Below, piece after piece: positions 44,990 through 54,334 of a stretch of DNA of 64,000 nt (position 1 is the first letter of the stretch; every line of letters starts with the position of its first letter). The position numbers and the translations under genes are program-made. Source of the DNA: Firmicutes bacterium ADurb.Bin153 (lineage in GTDB: Bacteria; Bacillota; DTU025; MWDF01); the NCBI GenBank assembly GCA_002070415.1, contig MWDF01000001.1, forward strand, positions 1 through 64,000, read 5' to 3'. Below the pieces are notes generated by a model. It did not search any database, was not told the origin of the DNA, and saw only the letters and a program-made list of their open reading frames with translations.

Positions 44990-46011
44990 CTTGGCAATCC
45001 CCTTTCATCTATGCTGTCCAGGAAGGCTTCGACGAGCTTCCCTGCGTTTTTGAAGTCGTTCTCGTCAATTATGCTGACCGGTGAATGTATGTACCTGCAG
45101 GGTACCGATACCGCAGTGACGGGAAGCCCGGCCCTGGTATGCCTTATCCTGCCCGCGTCGGTGCCGCCGCTGATTGTGGTCTTGTGCTGGTACGGGATTC
45201 CCCTGGCCTCGGCCACTTCCACGAGCCTCGCGACGAGCTTGGGCTCCGCGAACATGCTGGCGTCCATCTGAACGATGACAGGGCCCTTTCCAAGGAATGT
45301 AGAGCTCTTGTGCTCTTCCGTGGGATATACGTCGTGGGCCGTGGTGCCCTCGAGCACAAGGCCCAGGTCCGGGTTCACTGCCCATGCCGCCACCTGCGCG
45401 CCTCTTAGGCCCACTTCCTCCTGCACGGTGAACACTCCGTACAGGTCGAAATCGTGCTGCTTCTTCAGCGCCTCGATTATATGCGCACAGCCGACCCTGT
45501 CGTCCAGGGCCTTGCCCTTCAGCCTGCCGGTGCCGATGCTCTCGAACTGGGTATCGAATACGACCTGGTCACCCAGTTCCACCATCTTGGAGGCATCTTC
45601 CTTGTTCTTCGCCCCGATGTCAACATAGAGCCCTTCCATCGGGATCGGCAGGTCCCTTTCCTCCTTTTTCTGGAGGTGAATCGGCTTGCCCCCTATTACG
45701 CCCGGGATCATTTTGGGGCCTACCCTTACGGATTTCGATACCAACACCCTTGTGTCGACCCCTCCGCACGCCTTGACCTTCAGAAGGCCGCTGGGGTCTA
45801 TGCTCCAGACGACCAGCCCCACTTCGTCCATATGGGCGGCAAGCATAACCTTGGCGTCCCTTTTGCGGCCCTTCCTGAGCGCAATGAGGTTGCCCATGCT
45901 GTCCACCCTTATCTCGTCTGCATACTTCATTATCTCGGCCGCTATGACGTCCCTGACCGCATCCTCATGGCCCGGTACGCCGGCCGTCATGCTCAGCTTT
46001 TCAAGCAGCAT
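44986..46011 (-). CDS. M42 family metallo-aminopeptidase (second of a tandem set)
   Basis: This is a 341-residue M42 peptidase with AAHMDEVGLV, KALDDRVGCA, TVQEEVGLRGA and CRYIHSPVSIID. ATG 46011 is chosen because AAGGAGGG precedes it and the family N-terminus MLLEKLSMTAGVPGHE begins there; the longer frame overlaps the upstream gene. It overlaps that gene's stop by 19 bases. Confidence 0.92.
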   Translation of the reverse strand: MLLEKLSMTAGVPGHEDAVRDVIAAEIMKYADEIRVDSMGNLIALRKGRKRDAKVMLAAHMDEVGLVVWSIDPSGLLKVKACGGVDTRVLVSKSVRVGPKMIPGVIGGKPIHLQKKEERDLPIPMEGLYVDIGAKNKEDASKMVELGDQVVFDTQFESIGTGRLKGKALDDRVGCAHIIEALKKQHDFDLYGVFTVQEEVGLRGAQVAAWAVNPDLGLVLEGTTAHDVYPTEEHKSSTFLGKGPVIVQMDASMFAEPKLVARLVEVAEARGIPYQHKTTISGGTDAGRIRHTRAGLPVTAVSVPCRYIHSPVSIIDENDFKNAGKLVEAFLDSIDERGLPR

Positions 46012-47054
46012 GTCAATCCCTCCTTGAACTCTTTGTCTACTGAGGCGCAGAAGTAGGCCATGAGCCTGCCGCACTTCTTCACGTCCTCCAATTCAAGGGT
46101 TTCGACGCTGGTATGCATGTACCTCACCGGGACTCCCAGGATGGCGGTGGCGACGCCGGCGCCGGTCGTCTGCATGGGGAACGCGTCCGTGCCGCCCGGC
46201 CTTCCGTTGACGCTCACCTGCAGGTTGATGCCATAGTCCGACGCGACCTTCCTCATCCTGCCGAACACCTTGCTGTTTACGTCGGGCGCAATCTCCGCGT
46301 TCGGGCCCTCGCCCATCCTGTTGCTCTCATCATCCGGGATGCCAGGCATCGAGGCGAACCCGACGTCTACTGCTATACCGATATCGGGCATGATGCCAAA
46401 CGTAGCCGTCAGGCCTCCGCCGTACGTTATTTCCTCCTGGACGGTCGCGACATAGTACACGTCCGCGTCATGTTCCATCTTCTTAAGCTCCGCGGCGCAC
46501 TGCCATATCGCGCCCAGACAGCACCTGTCGTCCATCGACTTGCCCGCTAACCTGCCATTTGCAAGCTCCTGGCACTTGCGCCTGAAGCTGACTATGTCGC
46601 CCACTCTTACGAGCTTCTTCAGCTCCTCCTCGCCATAACCGCAATCGATGACCAGCTCGTCCATCTTCCATGCCTTTTTCCTGTCCTCATCCGTCTGCAG
46701 ATGGGGAGGACAGGCAGAGAAAACCCCGGGTATGTCCTTCCTTCCGTGCACTGTGACTTCCATAGACGGCAGGATGCGCTGGTCTATGCCCCCTACTTGC
46801 GCCACCCTCAGGAAACCGCCCTGTTCGATCCTCTTTACGATCATGCCTATCTCATCATAATGGGCGGCAAGCATGATCTTCGCCGTCTCCGGTTTCCTAC
46901 CCCGCTTGAGCATTATGACATTACCCATCCTGTCGACTCTCATCTCGTCGGCCAGGTCCTTGAAAAGAGACATTACAAGCTCCGCGGAGTTCGCCTCGTG
47001 ACCGGACACGCCATACGCGTCCGAGAGCTTCATTACTACGTCTTTGAGCTCCAT
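45993..47054 (-). CDS. M42 family metallo-aminopeptidase (first of a tandem set)
   Basis: The 353-residue protein has AAHYDEIGMIV (Tyr instead of Met in the usual AHMDE), KSMDDRCCLGA, TVQEEITYGG, DVGFASMPG and VRYMHTSVETLE. The Q-E-E catalytic pair is kept, but GLRG is replaced by TYGG, so substrate preference may differ from the other two. It is the first gene of a three-gene overlapping set. Confidence 0.9.
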   Translation of the reverse strand: MELKDVVMKLSDAYGVSGHEANSAELVMSLFKDLADEMRVDRMGNVIMLKRGRKPETAKIMLAAHYDEIGMIVKRIEQGGFLRVAQVGGIDQRILPSMEVTVHGRKDIPGVFSACPPHLQTDEDRKKAWKMDELVIDCGYGEEELKKLVRVGDIVSFRRKCQELANGRLAGKSMDDRCCLGAIWQCAAELKKMEHDADVYYVATVQEEITYGGGLTATFGIMPDIGIAVDVGFASMPGIPDDESNRMGEGPNAEIAPDVNSKVFGRMRKVASDYGINLQVSVNGRPGGTDAFPMQTTGAGVATAILGVPVRYMHTSVETLELEDVKKCGRLMAYFCASVDKEFKEGLTCCLKS

Positions 47055-47139
47055 GGTCCGGCTCCTCTCAATAATCTTGAACCCACAAAATCAATTTTAC
47101 CTTTTTCATGGGCTTTTTTCACCCTTTATTGAACAAAGA

Positions 47140-47166
47140 AGCAGGCAGTCCCGCTAACTGCCTGCT
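47140..47166 (-). terminator. Terminator after the zinc-ribbon cassette
   Basis: A perfect 10-base stem (AGCAGGCAGT with ACTGCCTGCT, 7-base loop) is followed on the minus strand by TTCTTTGTTC. Confidence 0.7.
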
Positions 47167-47284
47167 CTAAGGGAGGTATTCTACATGTCTTCGCATCCGT
47201 CTATGGTCTCTCGTCCGCTCTTCGTCCCTACCTTTTAGAACGAAGCACGATATAAAAAGTTCCGTCGGATCCGGCCTTTTCGCG

Positions 47285-47953
47285 CTACTTGAACCTTTCG
47301 CCGCATTCGCTGCAGAATCTGGCCCCGGGCTGGGATTTCGCTCCGCAGGAGGGGCATGTGTCCATTACGGCTTTCGCGCCGCAGTTGCTGCAGAACTTGC
47401 CCTGCGTCACGGGCTTGCCGCATTCGGGGCACACTATCGCCTTTGATTCTATCTTGCCCTCGAAGACTTTCGTCTCCTGGGCCTTCTCCTCGATATCCTG
47501 CACCATCTTCCTTGATTTCGCCGCCGCGACTTCGACGTTCAGCCTCGGGGCGCATTCTACGCACAACCCTTCTTCTTCGTTGAAGTCGGATTCGCAAACC
47601 CAGCTTCGGCATTTCTGGCATCTATGGAAATGCCCCTTGGCCTCATTCATGGCGACCTCGAACGCCCGCTCATGCTCCTTGTGCCATTCGGGGCTCATCC
47701 CTTCGAACCTCTCCGAGATAACATCCGCGCCTCTTTCCAGGCTCCAGCCAAGGTTCTGTCCCCTGCCTATAAGGGACGTACCAATTGATATGCCCCTCGA
47801 TATGCCCCTTAGCAGGTTGCCCTTCCTATAAGTCTGGGATTCGATGAACTTGGTCTTGAATCCGTCCTCGCACTTGTCACAATAGAAAGTGAACTGGAAA
47901 CCCGCCTCTGTGCTGTTGTCCTCATAATTCCTGGTAAATGACTGCATCGGCAT
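47285..47953 (-). CDS. Zinc-ribbon protein of unknown function (222 residues)
   Basis: The protein is not recognised as a known family. It has an N-terminal treble-clef-like pair (FYCDKCEDGFKTKF), a Gly-rich middle that could associate with membrane or form repeats (RGISRGISIGTSLIGRG), a second Cys cluster (HRCQKCRSWVCESDFNEEEGLCVEC), and two C-terminal zinc ribbons (CPECGKP/FCSNCGAK and CPSCGAK/FCSECGERF). It follows the 110-residue zinc-ribbon gene by 12 bases. It is the last gene of a three-gene unit. Confidence 0.85.
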   Translation of the reverse strand: MPMQSFTRNYEDNSTEAGFQFTFYCDKCEDGFKTKFIESQTYRKGNLLRGISRGISIGTSLIGRGQNLGWSLERGADVISERFEGMSPEWHKEHERAFEVAMNEAKGHFHRCQKCRSWVCESDFNEEEGLCVECAPRLNVEVAAAKSRKMVQDIEEKAQETKVFEGKIESKAIVCPECGKPVTQGKFCSNCGAKAVMDTCPSCGAKSQPGARFCSECGERFK

Positions 47954-47965
47954 AGTTATAACCTC

Positions 47966-48298
47966 CTAGATGACTACCTTGCTCTTGCATTTGGTGCATA
48001 CCGCCATGGTATACAGCTGTTTGTTGCCGCATCTCCTGTTGCTGCAGGTTCCGAGCATCGAAGCGGCACAGTGCGGGCAGGCCCTCAGATATGCCGGGAC
48101 GTCCTTGGCGCATGAAGGGCATCTAGCTACAAGTTCCAGCCCGCATGAGGGACACGCCTTGTAGCCTTCCTCGATGGGTCCCCTGCATCTGGGGCACCTC
48201 AGGTTGAACGGGTCCTCGGCGCCGCAGTAGGGGCACACGTTGGCGTCGCCCGGGATAAGTTTTGCACAGTGGATGCAGAAATGCTTGTAGACCGCCAT
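47966..48298 (-). CDS. Small multi-zinc-ribbon protein (110 residues)
   Basis: Nearly the whole protein is a chain of zinc-ribbon knuckles: CIHCAK, CPYCGAE, CPRCRG, CPSCGLE, CPSCAKD, CPHCAAS, CSNRRCGNK and CTKCKSK, about sixteen cysteines in all. This is the double-zinc-ribbon type (DZR). Such proteins are usually adapters binding nucleic acid or protein. It lies two bases after the 398-residue gene, so the two are likely to be coupled. Confidence 0.85.
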   Translation of the reverse strand: MAVYKHFCIHCAKLIPGDANVCPYCGAEDPFNLRCPRCRGPIEEGYKACPSCGLELVARCPSCAKDVPAYLRACPHCAASMLGTCSNRRCGNKQLYTMAVCTKCKSKVVI

Positions 48299-48300
48299 TG

Positions 48301-49497
48301 TTATCTACCTCCCGGTGGCTGCTTTCCTGCGGCTTCAAGGATCTTCTCGACCCAGCTGCCGCCATCGGTATGTGCCACCCTCCCTTTGTAGATCGTCCTA
48401 AGCCTTGCGAGCTCGGGGACGTCTTCTACCGCCTGAAGGTAGCTCTCCCTGCCTGGCTCCCTCAATGCCTCGTCGGACAGGTAGATGGGCTCTCTGCGGA
48501 ATCCCACAAGCGTCAAGCACCAGCTCAGGTCCTCCACGAACGCCTGGAAAAGCTGTCCTTGCATGTCGAATAGGTAGGCCGCCCTCGATGAATCTTCCAA
48601 AGCCAAGACCGTCTCCATGACAGCTATACCGCCAAGCCTTGCCACCATCCAGATATAATCGTCGTCCAGCCCGCCGATGCTGCCTTTCTTGAAGCCGAAC
48701 GCGAGCTCGTCGGACTTCTCGATTATGGGCGCAAGCTTGGTTTCCGATGCCTTGTGCATGAGCGCTTCGGCCAGGAGCGGTGATTTCGCGCCTATCGCGC
48801 CCAGCGGGATCGCCCTTCCGTCGGGAAGGGCCCCGGATATCTCCTTGGCCCGGCTTTCGGCTTCCATGCCGAGCATTTCGGCCGCCCTGGTGCCCACGTC
48901 ATTTGCCAACGAGTCGATGAGCTCCCTGAGCCTCTTGAGGAACACGTCCTTCCTCCTGCCCAGCATCGAGAGCGCAATATCGGGTCCCTTCTGCATCCTT
49001 ACGTTGACCGAGAGGCCCTCGTCCAGGATGTCCCTTATGTAAGGGTATGGCATCCGCTTCACCTTGCCGTTCCTGGAATCCACAATAGCGGCGTACATCG
49101 CGTACATCCTGAGGCTTGCGGGGCGCCTTCCCTTCCTGGAGAGCTCGTACTGGATATCGTCGAACGTCTCCAGGGACTTCTCCATGACGACGCTGTCTGC
49201 CAGCTTGCCCTTCTTGTACCATAGCCCTATAAGCTCAGCTGCTTTGTCGAACCTCCTGCCGAACCTGAAGAGCCTTATCGCGGACGCCTGCGCTGTAATC
49301 CTTATGTCGATATCGCCGATGTCGAGCGCGCTGATTTGCCTTGCCTTGAGCAAGAGCGCCCTGCCGTCTTCCGTTTCTATATTGAGGGTTTCGCCGTCCA
49401 ACCTGACCTTCGCGTCATGAACCCCTTTGCCCTGGATGTCACAGGCGCATTCGAAAACGTCTCCGAAAGCTTCTCTTGCGTTATCCGTACTTTCCAT
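48301..49497 (-). CDS. Unknown 398-residue protein, first gene of the zinc-ribbon cassette
   Basis: The function is not recognised. Residues about 10-100 alternate short strands (VHDAKVRLDGETLNIETEDG, LLLKARQISALDIGDIDIRI) and end in a helix with RLFRFGRRFDKAAELI, a pattern like a PH-type domain. The remainder is mainly helical, without transmembrane segments or catalytic motifs. GGAGG precedes the ATG. A membrane- or protein-binding adapter working with the two zinc-ribbon proteins is one reading. Confidence 0.8.
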   Translation of the reverse strand: MESTDNAREAFGDVFECACDIQGKGVHDAKVRLDGETLNIETEDGRALLLKARQISALDIGDIDIRITAQASAIRLFRFGRRFDKAAELIGLWYKKGKLADSVVMEKSLETFDDIQYELSRKGRRPASLRMYAMYAAIVDSRNGKVKRMPYPYIRDILDEGLSVNVRMQKGPDIALSMLGRRKDVFLKRLRELIDSLANDVGTRAAEMLGMEAESRAKEISGALPDGRAIPLGAIGAKSPLLAEALMHKASETKLAPIIEKSDELAFGFKKGSIGGLDDDYIWMVARLGGIAVMETVLALEDSSRAAYLFDMQGQLFQAFVEDLSWCLTLVGFRREPIYLSDEALREPGRESYLQAVEDVPELARLRTIYKGRVAHTDGGSWVEKILEAAGKQPPGGR

Positions 49498-49884
49498 CTC
49501 AACCTCCGTATATATCTGTTTTCTATCGAAAACGCCTTGTTCCTGCTATCCACCCACATGTTTGGAACATTGTTTATACTATATGGAGAATAACCATTTT
49601 CTTGTATGGCATTTTTCTATCCTTTTTGTTATTATTTCAATAACTGAATTGAGATTGTTTCCCAACATTCGACTGCTTAGGGCGCTTCTCCAAGATACTA
49701 GCCGCAGGATATTATTATTAGGTGCCTGATATTTGAGGCTTTATGCCATTGTGAGCTTAAGCTGTGTTTATATTTGTACGAGTTGATTGATGATGTTCTG
49801 GAATTTATACATATGCACTAATGTGTTCCTTTAGTGAATATTGCATTGTAAAATATTAAGTACAGACAAAAAGGAGGCCAGGAA
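49498..49884. other. AT-rich divergent intergenic region
   Basis: This 387-base gap between the zinc-ribbon cassette and marR is clearly richer in A and T than its surroundings. Possible promoter elements are TATAAA toward the cassette and, toward marR, TTAGTG with TATTAA at 17 bases just before the ribosome binding site. The stretch AATATTGCATTGTAAAATATT repeats AATATT and could be an operator. No gene is supported here. Confidence 0.4.
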
Positions 49885-50316
49885 ATGCTCGCAACCGATT
49901 CCCAGCAAATCGTAAGCCTTATCATGAAGCTATCCGACAAGATCGAAAAATCCTATGTTAAGAAAGCCATCGATAAGAACCTAGGAGACCTCACCCTGGG
50001 AGAGGCGAGGACGATAATCGCCATCGACACCGAAGGGTTCAAGACCATGAAGCAGGTCGCAAAGGCGATTGCCGTCGCACCGAACGCAGCTACCGCGGTA
50101 GTGGATAGGCTGGTCAACAAGGGTCTCGTGGAGCGCAAACCGGGAGAAGAGGACAGGAGGCTGTGCCTGGTCAAGCTCACCGAGAAGGGAGCCAACATGC
50201 ACGCCAGGATCGACAGCACACTCAAGGACGAGACGAAGGATTTCTTCCACTACCTCGATGAGCAGGAGACCAACAGCTTGCTCATGACGTTAGAGAAGAT
50301 ACACGAGAACATCTGA
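49885..50316 (+). CDS. MarR-family transcriptional regulator
   Basis: This 143-residue winged-helix repressor has LTLGEARTIIAIDTEG, MKQVAKAIAVAPNAATAVVD, then GLVERKPGEEDRRLCLVKLT (wing with DRR) and a C-terminal dimer helix. AAAGGAGG precedes the ATG. It has no co-oriented target gene. The likely targets are its own promoter and perhaps the divergent zinc-ribbon cassette. Confidence 0.93.
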   Translation: MLATDSQQIVSLIMKLSDKIEKSYVKKAIDKNLGDLTLGEARTIIAIDTEGFKTMKQVAKAIAVAPNAATAVVDRLVNKGLVERKPGEEDRRLCLVKLTEKGANMHARIDSTLKDETKDFFHYLDEQETNSLLMTLEKIHENI

Positions 50317-50338
50317 TCGACTGACAATGGGCTGATCT

Positions 50339-50377
50339 AGACAGGTCGGAGGGCGACAGAGCCACGGCCTGTCTTTT
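50339..50377 (+). terminator. Terminator after marR
   Basis: AGACAGGTC pairs with GGCCTGTCT (one G-T) and is followed by TTTTCC on the plus strand. Confidence 0.65.
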
Positions 50378-50410
50378 CCTTTCGACCCACAACGTCGCCA
50401 CGAATACGAA

Positions 50411-50437
50411 GACCCCGCCCCTTAATGAGGCGGGGTC
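50411..50437 (-). terminator. Terminator after tRNA-Leu
   Basis: A nine-base stem GACCCCGCC/GGCGGGGTC lies just 3' of the tRNA on the minus strand. It may also back up marR termination on the other strand. Confidence 0.6.
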
Positions 50438-50443
50438 CATATC

Positions 50444-50528
50444 TGGTGCGGGAAGTGGGACTTGAACCCACACGGAGTAATCCATACGCCCCTCAAACGT
50501 ACGCGTCTGCCAGTTCCGCCATTCCCGC
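50444..50528 (-). tRNA. tRNA-Leu (GAG anticodon)
   Basis: This 85-base class II tRNA has acceptor GCGGGAA pairing TTCCCGC, anticodon stem TACGT/GCGTA with loop TTGAGGG (GAG), a long variable arm, T loop GGTTCAAGTCC and an encoded CCA with discriminator A. It reads CUC/CUU and is the tRNA that the CUC specifier of the leuS T-box should sense. Confidence 0.95.
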
Positions 50529-50584
50529 AATGACCATCGCAAATAGGATTATCCTATACTAAAGCCCCGGTGTCAATAATCCTT

Positions 50585-51571
50585 TCAGGCGTTTGCCGAC
50601 TTCCTCAGGTGGCATGCGCAATAATGCGCGCCTCCCAGGTCTACGAACTCAGGCTCTTCCACCTTGCAGATGTCCATGACATAACGGCAGCGGGTATGGA
50701 ACCTGCACCCTGATGGAGGCGATATCGGCGACGGGACGTCCCCTTCAAGGATTATACGGTTCTTTGCATAATCCGGGTCCGGTACCGGTATCGCCGAAAG
50801 AAGGGCTTCCGTGTATGGGTGCATGGGGTTCGCGAACAAGTCGTCCTTGGAAGACATCTCGACTATCTTCCCCAGATACATGACCGCTATCCTGTTCGAT
50901 ATGTGCTTGACCACCGATAGGTCGTGGGCTATGAACAAGTAAGTCAGTCCCATCTTCCTTTGCAGGTCCTGCAGCAGGTTGATGACCTGTGCCTGGATCG
51001 ATACGTCCAAGGCCGAGACGGGTTCGTCACAGATGATCATCTGCGGGTTCACCGCAAGGGCCCTCGCCACGCCTATCCTCTGCCGCTGGCCTCCCGAGAA
51101 CTCGTGAGGATACCTCCTCGCGTGCGTCGCATTGAGGCCTACCGTCTCGAGCAGCTCGACGACCCTGTCTTCCCTTGCCTTCCCGCTGGCGAGGTTGTGG
51201 ACTATCAGGGGTTCTGCGATTATCTCGCCGACTTGCATCCTCGGATTGAGCGAAGCGTAAGGGTCCTGGAAGACCATCTGCAGCTCACGCCTAATCTCGC
51301 GCATGCGCTCCCTGGACAGGGCGAATATGTCCTTGCCGTCGTAATATGCCTTGCCGGAGGTGGGCTCCTCCAGCCTGATTATCACCTTGCCGGTGGTTGA
51401 TTTACCGCAACCCGACTCGCCGACCAGGCCCAGGGTCTCCCCCTTGTTCACATAGAAAGAGATGCCGTCCACTGCGCGGACCGCGGCTACCTGCCTCTTC
51501 CTCAACACCCCCCTGGTTATGGGGAAGTGCTTTACCAGGTTCTCGACCTTTAGAAGTGGTGTGGTGGTCAT
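50585..51571 (-). CDS. oppF: Oligopeptide ABC transporter ATP-binding protein OppF-like
   Basis: The 328-residue ATPase has Walker [14 protein letters not shown]-loop, signature [13 protein letters not shown], Walker [13 protein letters not shown] and the C-terminal Opp/Dpp zinc-type extension (CRFHTRCRY...C). It pairs with the preceding OppD-like subunit (two bases apart). Permease and binding-protein genes are not adjacent. Confidence 0.93.
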   Translation of the reverse strand: MTTTPLLKVENLVKHFPITRGVLRKRQVAAVRAVDGISFYVNKGETLGLVGESGCGKSTTGKVIIRLEEPTSGKAYYDGKDIFALSRERMREIRRELQMVFQDPYASLNPRMQVGEIIAEPLIVHNLASGKAREDRVVELLETVGLNATHARRYPHEFSGGQRQRIGVARALAVNPQMIICDEPVSALDVSIQAQVINLLQDLQRKMGLTYLFIAHDLSVVKHISNRIAVMYLGKIVEMSSKDDLFANPMHPYTEALLSAIPVPDPDYAKNRIILEGDVPSPISPPSGCRFHTRCRYVMDICKVEEPEFVDLGGAHYCACHLRKSANA

Positions 51572-51573
51572 TT

Positions 51574-52578
51574 CTATGCCTCCTTGCCGGCGGTTTCAGC
51601 GTCTTTATAGTCAGTGACCATCCAGCAGGCCACTTCGTGGTCCTCGTCCACCTTGAAAAGCGGTGGTTGCTTGCAAAGGCAGATATCCTTCGTATATTTA
51701 CAACGCGGGTTGAAGCGGCAGCCCTCCGGCATCGCGAACGGGTTTGGCACCGTCCCTTCGATAACGGCCAGCCTGTCCTTTGCCTCATTCAGCTTGGGTA
51801 TAGATCCGAGCAGGCCTCTCGTGTAGGGATGCTGCGGATTCTTGTAGATGCCCCTTACTGCCGATTTCTCCACGATCTTGCCAGCGTACATGACCACAAC
51901 GTCGTCGGCCAGGTCCGCCACGACACCAAGGTCATGCGTAATGAGCATTATAGAGGCGTTGAAATCGTTACGGACCTTCTTCATGAGGTCCAGTATCTGG
52001 GCTTGTATAGTAACGTCCAGAGCCGTGGTAGGCTCGTCCGCTATAAGCAGCTTTGAGTTGCAGGACAGGGCCATCGCTATCATCACCCTCTGCCTCATGC
52101 CTCCCGACATCTGGTGGGGGTAGTCGTCTATCCTGCGCTCGGCCGAAGGTATGCCGACTTTCTTGAGGAGCTCTATGGCCTTCTGCCTGGCTTGCTTCTT
52201 GTTCACGTCCTGGTGCAGCAAGATCGCCTCGCAGATCTGGTCGCCGATGGTAAAGACCGGGTTAAGGCTCGTCATCGGCTCCTGGAATATCATGGATATT
52301 TCGTTGCCGCGGACGCTCCTCATGTCCTTCTCGCTCTTCTGAAGAAGGTCCTCCCCTTCGAAGAGAATCTTCCCGGATACGATCTTGCCAGGAGGGCTCG
52401 CGATGAGCCTCATCACAGAAAGAGACGTAACGCTCTTGCCGCAGCCGGATTCTCCGACTATACCAAGGGTCTTGCCCTTGTCCAGTGTGAAACTCACCCC
52501 GTCCACCGCGGGGACTACACCGTCTTCGGTGTAGAAGTAGGTTCTGAGGTCTTGAACCTCAAGCAGTCTTTCCGCCAT
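51574..52578 (-). CDS. oppD: Oligopeptide ABC transporter ATP-binding protein OppD-like
   Basis: The 334-residue ATPase runs from ATG 52578 (GGAGGGA upstream). It has Walker [13 protein letters not shown], signature [15 protein letters not shown], Walker [13 protein letters not shown], and the C-terminal [14 protein letters not shown] motif. It is the first gene of an oppDF pair. A role in di/oligopeptide import is inferred from family; with membrane subunits missing here, the substrate is open. Confidence 0.93.
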   Translation of the reverse strand: MAERLLEVQDLRTYFYTEDGVVPAVDGVSFTLDKGKTLGIVGESGCGKSVTSLSVMRLIASPPGKIVSGKILFEGEDLLQKSEKDMRSVRGNEISMIFQEPMTSLNPVFTIGDQICEAILLHQDVNKKQARQKAIELLKKVGIPSAERRIDDYPHQMSGGMRQRVMIAMALSCNSKLLIADEPTTALDVTIQAQILDLMKKVRNDFNASIMLITHDLGVVADLADDVVVMYAGKIVEKSAVRGIYKNPQHPYTRGLLGSIPKLNEAKDRLAVIEGTVPNPFAMPEGCRFNPRCKYTKDICLCKQPPLFKVDEDHEVACWMVTDYKDAETAGKEA

Positions 52579-52595
52579 CGATCTCCCTCCGAACT

Positions 52596-53639
52596 TCAAA
52601 TAAAGCGCACGAGTGCCGGATTATCTATCTTACCAGGTATCCTGCCCCTCTTCGCTATGGGTTTTCCGCCGACTTCCTTAAGGTCCATGGTCATGTCGAT
52701 CGGTTTTGCGCCTGATATGTAACTGCCCACTCCGAAAGAGTCCGCACCCGCTTCGGAAAGCAGCCTTACCCTATCCGGATTAAGTCCGCCGGACACGAAA
52801 ATCCGGACATGGCCGTATCCTGCCTGGTCGAGCCTGGCCCTCACTTCGCGGACGAGGCCGGTGGTCACACCGCCTCTTTCGCCTGGAGTGTCCAGCCTTA
52901 CGCCCTTCAGCCTGTCGCCAAGGGCCCTGGCCACGTTCAGCGCCTCTTCGGCTTCGTCCTTGAACGTGTCTATCAGTATTATCCTTGCCTCTTCTGACGG
53001 CATTAGCTCATCATACTTCAGCGCCACCGATACGGTGTCCCCTGCCACGAGGAAAGCTGCGTGCGGGCATGTCCCCCTGGGTTCCCTTCCTAGAAGCTTC
53101 GCCGCCAGGATGCAGCTTGCCCCGTCTGCGCCCCCGATTACAGCAGCCCTTTCCATCACCGGCGCCACGGCGGGATGGAGGTGCCTTGCTCCGAAGCTTA
53201 TGAACGTCTTGTCGCCTGCCGCTTCCCTTACGCGCCTTGCCGCCGTCGCCCATGCGCTCGAGCTCGCGAGGATGCCGAGAAGGGCCGTTTCGTATATCCC
53301 GAAATCGGAGTACTTTCCTATGATCCTCATGACGGTATCCTTGGGCTTGAATGCGTCACCTTCGCGCAACGACCAAACTTCGAGGTCCATGCCCTCAAAA
53401 AGGGCGATGACCTCTTCCACGCCCGCAAGGATGCCCTCCTCCCTCGGAAAGACCTCCGCCGTGACGATTGTGTCCTGGAGTCCCATGCCGTGAAGGATTT
53501 CCTTGGTCTTCACGAAATATACATCGGTCGTCAATCCTTCGAAGATCTCCTCGTGTGACGCCGAAAAGAGCTTCCTGCCCTCTTTAAGTTTGTACTCCCT
53601 AACTTGTTTCATGGTAGAAATGCGATCGCTCGTGGGCAT
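52596..53639 (-). CDS. Nicotinate phosphoribosyltransferase
   Basis: The 347-residue enzyme of the NAPRTase/QAPRTase fold makes nicotinate mononucleotide from nicotinate and PRPP. Characteristic parts are DVYFVKTKEIL, the SFGARHLHPAV strand-loop with its active-site His, GTCPHAAFL, LIDTFKDE, VRLDTPGERGG and the phosphate-binding VSGGLNPDRV and FGVGSYISG. The short form is like that of archaea and some Bacillota. It supplies the substrate of NadD (37489-38091). Confidence 0.9.
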   Translation of the reverse strand: MPTSDRISTMKQVREYKLKEGRKLFSASHEEIFEGLTTDVYFVKTKEILHGMGLQDTIVTAEVFPREEGILAGVEEVIALFEGMDLEVWSLREGDAFKPKDTVMRIIGKYSDFGIYETALLGILASSSAWATAARRVREAAGDKTFISFGARHLHPAVAPVMERAAVIGGADGASCILAAKLLGREPRGTCPHAAFLVAGDTVSVALKYDELMPSEEARIILIDTFKDEAEEALNVARALGDRLKGVRLDTPGERGGVTTGLVREVRARLDQAGYGHVRIFVSGGLNPDRVRLLSEAGADSFGVGSYISGAKPIDMTMDLKEVGGKPIAKRGRIPGKIDNPALVRFI

Positions 53640-53731
53640 TGTACCTTCCCCTATCGATTATAAAGATGCACTAAACTAAATTATACACTGCCAAAGTCCG
53701 TCTGCACAGTAGATAACGTAAAAGGTATACA

Positions 53732-54334
53732 TCAGTGTATAAGGCCGCCGACCGGGCCATAAATGTCCGAATACATCTCCCAGGCCCTCATGACCTTCTT
53801 TATGAACTCCCTGGTCTCCTTGTACGGGACGTCCGAGGCGGCTTCGGCGGCACCCGACCATGTCCCGTCCGCGAGCCAACGGTCCACGTTGCCCCTGCCG
53901 GCGTTATAGGCGGCGACGGCAACCGTAGGATCGTTATACAAGGACAGCATGTGGGCCATGTACCATGAGCCGATCATTATGTTGAAATCAGGCTCCTTCA
54001 GCCTGTCGTCGTAGTAACTGCCCGCTCCGAGCATCTGTGCCGCCCATGCGCCCGTATCTGGCATTATCTGCATGAGGCCTATTGCTCCGCTCTTCGAGAC
54101 GGCAGACGGCCTGAAATTGCTCTCTACTTTTATCAATGCCATCACAAGGTACGGATCGATCCCGAAGGCATCCGCGTATTGCTCTACCTTGTCCCAATGG
54201 AGCTTCGGATACATTATCTTCTCCGGGGTCCTGGTAAGGAAGAGCACCGCTATCAGCACTACTGCTATCGCCCTTATCGTAAGGAGGAAAATCACGGGCC
54301 TCGGGGCTTTGTACGAACTTTTCCTGTCAGTCAT
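53732..54334 (-). CDS. Lytic transglycosylase, Slt70-like catalytic domain
   Basis: The 200-residue protein has one N-terminal membrane anchor (about 14-33) and a periplasmic goose-lysozyme-like domain that cleaves peptidoglycan glycan strands. The catalytic Glu is in IKVESNFRPSAVSKSGAIGL; GLMQIMPDTGAWAAQM and AVAAYNAGRGNVDRWL are the other family motifs. It overlaps coaE by eight bases. The coaE-slt pairing is common in Bacillota. Confidence 0.93.
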   Translation of the reverse strand: MTDRKSSYKAPRPVIFLLTIRAIAVVLIAVLFLTRTPEKIMYPKLHWDKVEQYADAFGIDPYLVMALIKVESNFRPSAVSKSGAIGLMQIMPDTGAWAAQMLGAGSYYDDRLKEPDFNIMIGSWYMAHMLSLYNDPTVAVAAYNAGRGNVDRWLADGTWSGAAEAASDVPYKETREFIKKVMRAWEMYSDIYGPVGGLIH

